The notes below the pieces were generated by a model, which was not told the origin of the DNA, did no database searches, and saw only the letters and a list, made by a program, of their open reading frames with translations. This document shows, piece by piece, positions 49,127-59,841 of a stretch of 64,000 nucleotides of DNA. Positions within the stretch are counted from its first letter, which is position 1; the number at the start of each line of letters is the position of its first letter. The stretch comes from Daphnia pulex (taxonomy: Eukaryota; Arthropoda; Branchiopoda; Diplostraca; Daphniidae): the NCBI RefSeq assembly GCF_021134715.1, contig NC_060023.1, forward strand, positions 8,742,001 through 8,806,000, read 5' to 3'. The translations under genes and the position numbers were made by a program.

Positions 49127-50374
49127 CTACTCGTCATCCTCTTCACCAGCATCTCCGCCATCCGTGCCCTTCTTCAAGTTTTTCCTCTTGACACGACCAG
49201 CACGGCCGCCACCGAACGGCGACCGGAGGGCAAAGTCGATGTGTTTCTGCGAATCCAGACGGACGATGAAACTGGGAATGTTGACCAACTGCTTGCGGAC
49301 ACTGTAAAGGTAAAAATTAATAAATATAAAATGAATCAAATTAATTGTTTAATACGTCAAAGTGGAAAACTGATATGATTAATTCAAATTTGCACACCGA
49401 GCCGAAAGTGTCTACCCAGAACTAGACATCAGGCGTAGAGACATCAGGCGTAGAGTATTGCACGCAACAACTCCATTGGCCATAAGAGAAATACAGTTTT
49501 TTCGCTTCCTGTGTCTGTAGGGCATATCCATTTTACGCCAATTCCCAGCGGAACGGTGTCATATCACTAACCGCTGGTGACCAGCGTGAATCAAGGGCAT
49601 ACAGCCCAGTGGCCTGAAGACATCCATCATATAGATGGCACATCCCATTCAACGAGAATGCTCAACTCGGTGACTTGTTAAGCAAATCGTTCAGAAATGA
49701 GGAATGCTGATAGCAGACGGATGAATACCGAATGTGTCGCTGGCGGATGAGAACACGGGCGTGGTGAATCGATTTAGCCAAACCCAATTTGAAAACTTGG
49801 GTCTGCAGGCGACGCTCCAAAAAGTCTTCAACCTTCAAGCTGAGCACGTAATCGAGCTTCATGCGTCCTTCTTCTAACACACCGATGCGGACCAAGCGAC
49901 GAAGAAGGGCGTTACCTATAGATGTCAAAAGATTTCATAATTAAAAGGGCCCTGTAATGAACACAAACGCAATTTATATTAAACAACTAATTTTAATTCA
50001 GTTGTAGCTCATGTTAAGCTTGACATCAGGTCTCAGCCAAGAAGTGTCAGATAATGTGCATCATGCAAATTAGTCATGTGTAAATTTCTACATTACTGTC
50101 ATGCTCAATTGACAATTGGCATGCTGAATTACTTTATAGAACAACTAATACCTTCAAATAAACGTTTGCCATCCTTCTCATCAAGAGTGAGCAACTCTCT
50201 TGCAGCTTTACGGATCTTGGCTAAAGTGTACTTCACTCTCCACACTTCCCTCTTGTTGCGAAGCCCATATTCACCAATTAACTTCAGCTCTTGATCTAAG
50301 CGAGCTTTCTCGAAGGGGCGTCGAGGTGCGACGCATACCTTCCTTTGTACCAAGGGAGCTCGATGATTCACCAT
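49127..50374 (-). CDS. RpS9: 40S ribosomal protein S9 (uS4)
   Basis: Exons (minus order): 50152-50374, 49729-49915, 49127-49301; 194 residues, the normal length for eukaryotic S9. Recognised by [79 protein letters not shown] and [20 protein letters not shown], and an acidic tail [10 protein letters not shown]. The protein binds 18S rRNA in the body of the small subunit, near the decoding region, and is needed for 40S assembly. The first residues ([10 protein letters not shown]) align with the insect MVN start. A 5' untranslated intron is likely because an acceptor lies 14 bases before the ATG. Confidence 0.97.
49986..50074 (-). ncRNA. Candidate C/D box snoRNA in an RpS9 intron
   Basis: Inside the first coding intron of RpS9, on the gene's sense strand, an 8-base terminal stem (ACTAATTT at 50074-50067, AAATTAGT at 49993-49986) closes a segment with a C box ATGATGC (50064-50058; one mismatch to RTGATGA) and a D box CTGA (50001-49998). 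One or two internal CTGA sequences could serve as D'. The host is a ribosomal protein gene, a typical location. The guide target was not identified. Confidence 0.45.
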
Positions 50375-50800
50375 TTTGACCCTTCACCCTGTATAATGTG
50401 AGAAAGAAAAACAATTAATCGTTGAAGAACCATCCACATGAAAACGGGAATAAAAGAAATGTTAAATTGTCTCCAAGTCACGAATCAGGTTAATCTACAT
50501 CAAGATTCCTGGGATTAAAACTGGCAATTACTTTAGCCTCATTCCAACAACAATCTCTATTTAATCAAGAGTAGTCATGAAGAGAACTGAGGCAACACGA
50601 TGTCTGTCACAGACAGATGCTTTAGCATATCGACAAATGAATTTGTTTTCGTATTGTATAACGACTCGTGCAGCTTTTAAACTAGAACGGTATAAGCTAT
50701 TAACCGAAATGCATTACAAATAATATTTAACATTAATCAATACTACAAAGTCTTACCCAGACAACCGAGAGTGACAGCAGATGAAAACGAATGACCGTGT
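50375..50800 (-). promoter_or_regulatory. RpS9 5' untranslated region with intron, and promoter
   Basis: A 3' splice site (TTATACAG, ending at 50389) precedes 14 untranslated bases before the ATG. A matching donor (GTAAGA, 50758-50753) follows a short pyrimidine-rich segment (about 50759-50790). This suggests a small noncoding first exon, which is common in ribosomal protein genes. The exact transcription start cannot be fixed. Confidence 0.55.
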
Positions 50801-52213
50801 CAAAATTGAACACTACTCAAGAAATAAAGGAAGCCTTGTCTTGCTATAGAGCGCGAAACTGTAGAGCGCGAAATTCAATTGGGTGGATACTATCGCAGGC
50901 TCGCAGGCGCTCTAAGTCTCTTAACTACGAAAGATGCAGCGTAGAGATGCGCTATTGTTTGTAAGAAATCAGAAAAAAAAAGCGTAAAGGTAAAGAAATA
51001 TTGTTTGCATTCACAATTTCACATGCTGCTCAACATTAATTTTCAGTCACCTTGTGTCGTCATCAGTGATAAGACTCACTGGACACAACATTGTATTATA
51101 AGACACAGAAATACTTCAGAAGACAAATGGACCAGCACCATACTTGACAGAACTGCATTTTGGAAACACGCATTTTGGAAACGCTCCCAGCATCTATAAC
51201 AGGATTAAGTTAAATGGACGTCTAGACACGTGCCAAATACGGTTGCGAAAATACGAATTTTGTGATGGTAGTACATTTTCTTGGACAGGTCGGATTTTAT
51301 TATAAACGGGTTTCGTGGACAGGAATCTATTAAATACGAGGGCGAACTTTAGACTTTTTGTTCTTTTTGGCTTTCATAACCACGAAAGTATAAAAATCGC
51401 GAAGTGCAATGAACTAAAGTGAGTTCAGACTTCCTGCCGAAAAGTAAGCTGCTCAACGAGCTTCATTGAAGGCACTTCTCCTTGGCTATAATTAAGGTAA
51501 ACGGTAAACCTAGTTAAACCAACAGGTTCGACGAACAAGTGGAGAACATGTTAATTTTACAGTCTTTCACTCGGACTTGGTTTGAACGTCGACGTTTGAA
51601 TTAACCCTTAATTTTATAAGGGAGCACTGATCATATCAGTAATTTCATTCTGTCATTCACTCTTTTACAATACCAAAATACCAACCATTTCTGCAAAAGA
51701 AAAATGCGACGATGAATGTTTCTCTATAACATACACGAGACCTGGACACAAACGTTTTAGTATTAGAACAGCTCATTATTTACCACATTGGAGATTTCAA
51801 TTCAATACAGAGTTAGTTAACTAAAACAGCTTTTTGATATGCATTAACACGCAGATAAACACCTAAATAATTACGAAAATTTCTATAACGAATATTGTTC
51901 TAATAGAATAAAAGATTGTTGAATCATCTCTCGCAAATCAAATTCGTTTCAAAAGAATACAAACAAAGAAATTGCATTATTTTCTGGATTTTCTTAAGTG
52001 CATCCTACCTGAGTTAACCTTGAGCCGTCAATTTATTCTCCTTTTTTTCTTTGTAAGCCTCTGCCAGCGGCTATAGGAATTGCCTAAAAAACAAACAAAT
52101 GCTACGTGACGCCACAGTGAGTAATAGAGGTAGGGTGCGAATATCGTTTGTTACATCACAATAGAGTAGGTATTGGCGGCAAGGCTTGAGGAGTATAGGG
52201 TGACAAAAAGTCG
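50801..52213. other. Divergent intergenic region
   Basis: AT-rich sequence between the RpS9 promoter (minus) and the repeat-protein promoter (plus). No exon, RNA gene or repeat was recognised. Confidence 0.5.
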
Positions 52214-52250
52214 TATAAAATGAGAGGGAATTGACAACGGAATTCAGTCG
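52214..52250 (+). promoter_or_regulatory. TATA box and initiator of the Tyr/Thr-repeat protein gene
   Basis: TATAAAA lies at 52214-52220 and an arthropod initiator ATTCAGTC at 52242-52249, about 30 bases downstream, so transcription probably begins near 52246. The first ATG follows at 52332. TATA promoters are common for strongly expressed secretory or cuticle genes. Confidence 0.7.
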
Positions 52251-52331
52251 AGTGAGCCTCTTCGACAGGACAACAGCAGTGAAGCAATTTGCATCCCACT
52301 GTAATCCACATCGTGTATTCCATTTGCAATC

Positions 52332-54227
52332 ATGGGTAAATCAATATTTCGTCTCTTATATGGAAAATCTCATATTTTTGTTCTGTTCAAAATCGTTTCT
52401 GTGTTTTAATATTGTTGTTGGCGACAACGACTGTGTGAGTGTGTGTGCATCTAGCTATGACATATGTATTAACAATGATATATCTGTATGGTTTCAGCTA
52501 ACTACGGCGTGTCGCTGCTGTTGGCTGTTGTCTCGTTGATGGCTGGATCGACCGTGGCTGTACCGATGGCTTCGGGGTACGGCTACACCACTCCGGCGCC
52601 GTATTACACAACAACGTACGCTACGCCAAGTTATACCACCAAAGCACCGGAATACTACACCGAAGCACCCAAGTACTACACAACCAAGGCTACTGAGTAC
52701 TACACCACTACGTATGCTGCTCCAACTTACTACACCGAGGCGCCCAAGTACTACACCACAACGTATGCTGCTCCCACTTACTACACCGAGGCGCCCAAGT
52801 ACTACACCACTACGTATGCTGCTCCAACTTACTACACCGAGGCGCCCAAGTACTACACCACTACGTATGCTGCTCCCACTTACTACACCGAGGCGCCCAA
52901 GTACTACACCACTACGTATGCTGCTCCAACTTACTACACCGAGGCGCCCAAGTACTACACCACTACGTATGCTGCTCCCACTTACTACACCGAAGCACCC
53001 AAGTACTACACAACCAAGGCTACTGAGTACTACACCACTACGTATGCTGCTCCCACTTACTACACCGAGGCGCCCAAGTACTACACCACCAAGGCTCCTG
53101 AGTACTACACCACTACTTATGCTGCTCCAACTTACTACACCGAGGCGCCCAAGTACTACACCACTACGTATGCTGCTCCAACTTACTACACCGAGGCGCC
53201 CAAGTACTACACCACTACGTATGCTGCTCCAACTTACTACACCGAGGCGCCCAAGTACTACACCACCAAGGCTCCTGAGTACTACACCACTACTTATGCT
53301 GCTCCCACTTACTACACCGAGGCGCCCAAGTACTACACCACTACGTATGCTGCTCCCACTTACTACACCGAGGCACCCAAGTACTACACAACCAAGGCTC
53401 CTGAGTACTACACCACTACGTATGCTGCTCCTACTTACTACACCGAATCCCCCAAGTACTACACCACTACCTACGCTACTCCGAGCTATTACACAGAAGC
53501 CCCGAAGTACTACTCTGCTCCAAGCTACACAACCACAGCTGCTCCTTACTACACCACAACTGAAGCTGCCAAGTATTACGTAGCCCCAAGTTACTATACT
53601 GATGCTGCTCCGTCTTATTATGCTGAACCAACTTACTACACCGAAGCTCCTGTCTATTACACTACAACTTACGCCACTCCAAGCTACTACACCACCAAGG
53701 CAGCAGAGTACTACACCGAAAAGGCCGAATACTACACAACAACGTACGCTGCTCCATCTTACTACACTGAGGCTCCCAAGTATTATTCCGCTCCGAGTTA
53801 TTACACCGAGGCTCCAGTTTACTACACAACCAAGGCCCCCGAGTATTACACTACAGCATCGTACTACACCACGACATATGCTGCTCCAACCTACTACACT
53901 GAAGCTCCCAAGTACTACTCAGCCCCTAGCTACTACCAGACTGATGCTCCTCAATACTACACCACTAAGGCATTGGAGTATTACACCACAACCTACGCTG
54001 CCCCGTCCTACTACACCGAGGCTCCAGCTTATTACACCACCAAAGCTCAAGAATATTACACTACCACTTATGCTGCTCCAACTTACTACACCGAGGCTCC
54101 TAAATATTACGCAGCTCCGAGTTACTACACCGAACCCCCAAAGTACTACACCACTAAAGCACCCGAATACTACACCACAACCTACGCTGCCCCAGCTTAC
54201 TACACCGAAGTTCCAAAATATTATTAG
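52332..54227 (+). CDS. Secreted Tyr/Thr-rich repeat protein
   Basis: Two exons: 52332-52335 (ATGG) and 52498-54227; 577 residues. This join gives MANYGVSLLLAVVSLMAGST, a standard signal peptide; an ATG at 52488 in the same frame lies in the intron. The mature protein is almost entirely repeats of units such as TTTYAAPTYYTEAPKYY and TTKAPEYY, with early units nearly identical in DNA and the last third more varied. It has no cysteine-rich or chitin-binding domain. The composition (Tyr, Thr, Ala, Pro, Glu, Lys) suggests an extracellular structural material, perhaps cross-linked through tyrosines, such as cuticle, egg case or glue, but this is inference. I recognise no named family. Confidence 0.88.
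52570..54220 (+). repeat. Coding tandem repeats
   Basis: The basic unit is about 51 bases (17 codons) containing ACGTATGCTGCTCCMACTTA and TACTACACCGAGGCGCCCAA; a shorter TTKAPEYY-type unit is interspersed. Units from 52700 to 53450 differ at only a few, mostly silent, positions, so they have been homogenised. The alternate +1 frame stays open for 289 codons (52714-53583) because of the repeat; it is not thought to be used. Confidence 0.9.
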
Positions 54228-54988
54228 CGAGAATTAATTCAACATTAACTTTGTCTTGAAATTTTATTCTATTTGTGGGTGGTGAATTATAGTTTTCAGT
54301 GTTGATTCATTTACTAGTCATTGTAAGTGGTTATCTATTCATGAGATCAATAAATAATTATTTAGTTAACTAACTCCGTTTTCTATAAATCTTAAATCTT
54401 CTATGGTGCATGGTTGGGCTCTTTTACGAACCAAATAAAACTAACAAAGTGTTTGTTACTTCTACGATCTTTGAACGATACAGTTAAATATTCACCGTGA
54501 GTGTAAAAAAAACTGGAAAGTGAAGAATGTATAAAAATGACTGTGTTGAGCTGACTTATTCTAACCTCGCCCAGAAAGATGTCAATTAAAATCGTCAACG
54601 GAATGAAATGTCTTGAAGCCCAATTTTCGGCGAAAAGAACAAAACGTCAGACCTCGTCCGTATAAAGAAACGCATTTCAAAAAAGAACACGCATGCAATC
54701 CGACCGGTTCAAGAAATGTTGATATGGAAAAGTGAGCAATCGTAATACATATATGTACAAGGACCGTGTTTGAACTTGCTACATGTATTTTAACTTAAAC
54801 CTGTACCAGATGCCCGGGGCGTTTTCTATGCAAGTTTTTTTTTTTGTGAATCTTGATCTTTGGTGGTATATATAAAACACTGGCGTCCTTTCCAAATGTA
54901 GACCAGTATCGGAAAAACTACCAGCATCGCTGGATGGCTGGATGTAACACCGTTGGTTTGTTGAGTTTCAGTGCCAATAGGCTTCATC
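54228..54988. other. Intergenic region
   Basis: This holds the 3' flank of the repeat gene (AATAAA at 54349-54354 is a likely polyadenylation signal) and the promoter of the lipase gene, with a TATATAAAA sequence at 54868-54876. Nothing else was recognised. Confidence 0.6.
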
Positions 54989-57567
54989 ATGATTTCTGTC
55001 AAGTGTGTATTGTGCATTTTCTTTGCCTTCTTATTCAGTGTTGGATCAAGCAGTGAGCCGGATTACCCTGACACAATAAGGTGACTGAACTTAATGTTAA
55101 GCATTTGAATGCAAACCATTTTTTATTTCTATATCGTAACATTTTGTTAATACTTCATTTCTGGCAAGCAGAACGCAACTGCGATATGCTCATTCGTTCG
55201 ATCCATTGAATCCTTCGTTTGTCAAGATTGAGAAGCAGATTCAGGACGAATTAATTGAAACTACAGTCATCAATTTCCGCAATAATCGGGCAGCCACAGA
55301 CACGATCAAAGTCGCCGAGTTGAACGATCCAAATTTAACCCTCAATCTGACGCAAACGCTTGCCCAAGGGTTAGCGTTAAATGCGGATAATTCAGTTTGC
55401 TATGAAGACCTGGGATGTATCACTCGCTTCTCGTTCGCCGACCCAATTTTATGGCCGATTAATGTACTACCTGAAGCCAGGCATAAAATCGGCACGCATT
55501 TCACGCTCAGCACCAGAGATCAATCAACCCCGTGGGCAAGAAACGATTTAATTCTCGTTAGCATGTTTCAAATAGAACAGCTATTGATTTTATTATTTTG
55601 TTATATTTGTGCAGCCGGGAGTTGGAATTTCTGGCAAAGATCCCAACGGAATCACTTCCGCTTCTTTTAAAGCAACTCGACCAACCAAATTCTATGTCCA
55701 CGGTTGGCTATCCACCGGGTACGAAGATCGCTATAAAGTTAGCCAATTTTAAACTGAAAACTTGTGCCCATTTCTTTAGGTCAACCGATTGAATTAAAAA
55801 ACATAATTTCGTTATTCAAATTTAGACCTTTGTGGAAAGATTATTAGCAAACGGAGATTTTAACGTAATCGTCGTTCATTGGGGCGGCGGTGCAGAAACC
55901 AGTTACAATCAAGCGTTCGTCAACATTCGTCTGGTTGGCTTGGAAATCGCCTTCCTTGTTAAAACTTTGGTTGTAAGTTATCATCACTTATCCTCCTTGG
56001 AAGTTAATTGATTTTTAATAATTGCTTCGCATTCGAATGTTTAAGGAAAAATTAGGAGTCACGCCATCAGATGTTCATCTAATTGGACATAGCCTCGGAG
56101 CACACACTTCTGGGTACGCAGGAGAAAAAATTGCCAACCTCGGCAGAATCACAGGTTAATTATTTTGATTCTCGCCAAAAAACATTTAACCCAATTAAAT
56201 GATGGAATGGTTACAATAAACAGGTTTGGATCCGGCTGGGTGGTATTTCCGAAGAATGCCAACCTTTGCTCGTTTGGATCCCTCTGACGCTCAGTTTGTC
56301 GATGCTGTTCACACTGACGGTGAAGGTATCTTAGGTATAATTCATTCCCTTTTTTTCTGCACAGTTGTATAAATGCTAATTTTGACCCTCACATCTTTTT
56401 AAAAAGCTGTTGGTCTGTTGGACCCTTTGGGTCATCTCGACTTTTATCCCAACGGCGGGGGGCGTCAACCTGGCTGCATATTATCAGAATTGCGATCGGC
56501 GAAAAATGTTTCAAGTAACAATCTCATTGATGATGTAACTAACGCCACTTCATGCAGCCACATGAGGGTCCTTGACTTGTACAGCGAATCGTTTCTCCCT
56601 GACGCATGTCAGAGTATAGCATACAAATGCTCCGACTATGAATCTTTCCAGAAGGTAGAAAACTAGTTAGAAAACCGCTAAAAAAAACTTGATAGACTAG
56701 AAAGCCTGTCATCAGTCTGTCATTCCACTATTATTATAAGGCTGAATGCACATCTTGTGGATCAGATAATAGCCAGTGCGCTCCGTTCGGCCTTCAAGCA
56801 AATAATTATCCCATTGGAAACCAAGTCAACGTCAAACTTTACTTCAACACTGGCGAAAGTTCGCCATACTGCCGTAAAGACAACAGCCGATTACGTTGAT
56901 TGGAATTTATCTTTGATTGAGTTTTACAAATAATGTTTAGGATATCATTACGCAGTGAAGGTGAGCTTGGCCAAGCCCAGAAGAGCCAAACCAACAGTCA
57001 CAGGGATAATCCGATTATCTATAAGTGGGCAGCAAGGCACTCTGTCAAAAGTTAAACTGTAAGTCCCGTAATTTATTCTCAACGTTATAATTCTGGAAGT
57101 GGTTTTAAAAAATTTATCTTTTTAAAGTCCAGCGATAGGTCTTGAGCACGGGAAAGATCACCGGTTTCTGTTGACTGTCCCAAATAATTTGGGTCCCGTG
57201 CAGAGAGTCAATCTCGGTTGGAAGTATTTAAAAAAGAATTCATTAGATGTGACATGCATTTTGAGGCTTTGCACCCAGAGATTATACGTCAATAGCATCA
57301 CCATTTCGTTGATGAATAGCTACCCGGAAGAGTGAGTTAAATTTTCTTAACTGATGTGATTACGATTCTTAATATTTCTTTTCTTCAATATTTTGCTGGA
57401 ATAGAATGATTAAAGCCAACACTTTAAAGATCTGCCCGCAGTCTTCACCTGGAGTTATCGGCCCTTTTTTCAGTTTGGCTTTCGATAGCAATTGCCCAAC
57501 AACCCTGCCAACATCGTTTAATTTATTAAGTTACCTAAGGCCTTGGACTAATTGGTTAGGTATTTAA
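54989..57567 (+). CDS. Secreted neutral lipase (pancreatic lipase family) with C-terminal PLAT-like region
   Basis: Exons: 54989-55080, 55172-55556, 55615-55737, 55826-55972, 56046-56154, 56224-56334, 56407-56654, 56741-56873, 56941-57058, 57128-57331, 57405-57567; phases agree; 610 residues. A signal peptide ([14 protein letters not shown]) is followed by an N-terminal stretch of about 80 residues, then [14 protein letters not shown], the start of pancreatic-type lipases. Later come [22 protein letters not shown], the nucleophile elbow [13 protein letters not shown], the acid [31 protein letters not shown] and [13 protein letters not shown] with the catalytic His. The C-terminal half resembles the PLAT/C2 domain of these lipases. 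It likely hydrolyses triacylglycerol or phospholipid in the gut or haemolymph. Confidence 0.93.
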
Positions 57568-57846
57568 TTTTGAAAAAATGTCGATTGTTTCCTAAAATGT
57601 ATTATCAATTTTAAAATCGAAATAAAATATTTTCATCCATATTCTACTCGACAATTCAGCACAGTAATACAATGCGAATAAAACTTTTTTTATAAGATTG
57701 TTACTTGAATACATTTGATCTAAAATAAAAGTGTAGTAGCGGAACACGGTATAAATTACGACAATCGAAATTTTAGCGAGAATTTGGAGAATAGACTGAC
57801 TTGCTGGCATAATGATTCCGGCGTAGTACTAGGTCGATTGCGTCAA

Positions 57847-59010
57847 TCAGCGTAACAGGTTGTTGTGGTTACAATCTTTGATGTCTGACATTTCTTGACG
57901 CTCATCGTCTAGCTGCCAAAAGAAAAAATTCACATTCAACATTTGGAAATAGAAATAAGAACAAATAGAAAACTTTACCTCCAGCGATTTTCCCTTGGAA
58001 ATGTGCAGTCCATCGTCGGATGCGCGGGAGTCGATCCGGGTGAAACGATGTTCTCCGGAATCGACCGGAAGAGAATGGGTGGTGGAATTGATTCCTTCGT
58101 CGTCTTCTCCCTCGACATCTTCGGCGATGGGCGAACCGGTCAACTGGTCGTACGATGGCGAATCCAGGCTCCAGAGAGTCTTCAGACACGACGCCATCGG
58201 GATTCGATGGCCCCGGTGATGGGCAGACCACCTCCCGAATATCTCTCCGCCCTCCAAAGGGCTTTGAGGTAACATGGTCAAATCGTAATTATCCCAAGAC
58301 AATTCGGCAAGTCGGGCTCGATTGGAAGTGCTAGACTGGGCGGACGAGTTGGACTGGATGGTGGCCGGCGTGAATGTACGCGGCGTGGCCGGAGTCGGCG
58401 TGAAAATGGCGTCGTAGCGCAACAATAGCGAAGAAAATGGGCGGTTCAGAGCTTCGACAAAGCTCGGAGCCGGTGGCGAAAAGCAGAAATTAACGCTGTC
58501 GATCGTTTGGCTGCTGCCATCGTTTTCATCTTCCTCGCAATCCTGGAACAAATCTTCGCCTTCCGAATCCGAGTCTTCCATCTCCATCACTTTGTCCGGC
58601 TGAGGGGCTATGCTCCGGCCGATGTGAGACGTCCAGATGTACCGCAAAAGTAGGTCCCAGATTTTCCTCAACGACTCGAAGCCGAAAATACGTCGGTAGA
58701 GTACGAACGAACTGTTGCTGGGAACGACTACGGTGGTGGTGGGGGTCCACTGGCTGCTTTCTTCGTCCTCAAAGACATCGTCTTCCTCGTACCCCAAGGT
58801 GCCGTCGTCTTCAGCTGAGAACTCGCTCAATTGTGTTTGAAAGTTGGCGACCAGTTGGCTGTGCAACAGGTGGCGATTGGAACGAGACGTGCCACGGCCA
58901 GGTGGGCGATTCTTGACTTTGGCTATTGGAATATTGGGACCCTTCCGTCTGGCATTGGCTTTCGAAACCCAATTAGCTTTGAGCTTGTTGTCAAGGTGTT
59001 TTACAATCAT
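57847..59010 (-). CDS. Unrecognised acidic protein with a small intron that is open in frame
   Basis: The minus-strand frame has 387 codons, or 365 if the segment 57913-57978 is spliced out (exons 57979-59010 and 57847-57912). That segment has a perfect donor (GAG followed by GTAAAG), a pyrimidine-rich 3' end and TTGGCAG, so it is probably a normal 66-base intron that happens to contain no stop. The protein has a basic N-terminus (KVKNRPPGRGTSRSNR), acidic stretches (GYEEDDVFEDEESS and EMEDSDSEGEDLFQDCEEDE), an aromatic patch (RRIFGFESLRKIWDLLLRYI) and a Ser/Thr-rich middle. It has no signal peptide or membrane segment, so it is probably cytoplasmic or nuclear. It converges on the lipase gene, 280 bases apart. 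Confidence 0.7.
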   Translation of the reverse strand: MIVKHLDNKLKANWVSKANARRKGPNIPIAKVKNRPPGRGTSRSNRHLLHSQLVANFQTQLSEFSAEDDGTLGYEEDDVFEDEESSQWTPTTTVVVPSNSSFVLYRRIFGFESLRKIWDLLLRYIWTSHIGRSIAPQPDKVMEMEDSDSEGEDLFQDCEEDENDGSSQTIDSVNFCFSPPAPSFVEALNRPFSSLLLRYDAIFTPTPATPRTFTPATIQSNSSAQSSTSNRARLAELSWDNYDLTMLPQSPLEGGEIFGRWSAHHRGHRIPMASCLKTLWSLDSPSYDQLTGSPIAEDVEGEDDEGINSTTHSLPVDSGEHRFTRIDSRASDDGLHISKGKSLEVKFSICSYFYFQMLNVNFFFWQLDDERQEMSDIKDCNHNNLLR

Positions 59011-59841
59011 TTCAAATCTTTTTAAAAAACTTAAAACCTATAGGTTTGGCAAAGACATAAAAAATTGGAATGAATCAGTGAGGAGAAATTGAACTGGAGA
59101 ACTTGAGCAAAAAGAAGAAAGTTGGCTGGATGGATATGAAACGATTAAAGAATAATTGTTGGTGTGAGAGTAATTTTATACCAGATAAAAGCAGATTCAG
59201 TGAAAGCTGCAGCTCGGCGACGACAGAAAAATTTGTGATTATTGAATGTTTTCGTCCTTCTTCTGCAAATTTAAACCGACAGTGCCAAATTGCCAGAATT
59301 GAAAGTATTACGAAAAAGAAATAAAATTCCCGCTCGGGAGATTGGCTTTAAATCTTATTATTTATTCGAAACATTAAGCGCAAGCAAAATTCTTAATTAA
59401 TTTATAATTCTTCATTCTTTTTTATCAGTCGATTATTGTTTTCTGATTCATTTTCGCAAATTCTTATAAAATTGCATTTGTTTCAAAATAGTAACAGGTA
59501 AAATCGTAAATGTATTAATAACAAACAACAAAAAGATCAACAAACATACGTAACATTGGATCGAAATAAGAATAGCTGGTATTATGCAATCAAGTTGGAG
59601 GTATTTTACAAGCAGAGCCATTTAAGTTAAATATGGTATTATTAGCACCAAGACGTTATTAATTATGTTCAGATCTTGGCGTACTATGATTCACTACATC
59701 CAATGTGATTGCATAATCATGCACAAAGTGATATTTCTTAGTCAGGTTCTTTAAAGAATAAATTATGCAGACAGTTTGAAAATAGATTAGAACATGAGCT
59801 TGATTGGTGGGTGGAATGAAATCGCTTTGAAGTCAATCGAA
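59011..59841. other. Intergenic region
   Basis: About 0.8 kb, AT-rich, between the promoter of the acidic-protein gene and the 3' end of the collagen gene. The plus-strand frame at 59103-59324 has no supporting signal. Confidence 0.5.

Noticed and set aside
52714-53583. 289-codon frame overlapping the Tyr/Thr repeat gene
   Set aside because: It is the +1 frame of a tandem repeat that happens to lack stops; it has no signal peptide, splice logic or domain.
58526-58750. Minus-strand 74-codon frame and several plus-strand frames over 57943-58272
   Set aside because: They are shadows of the longer acidic-protein frame in the same GC-rich coding DNA.
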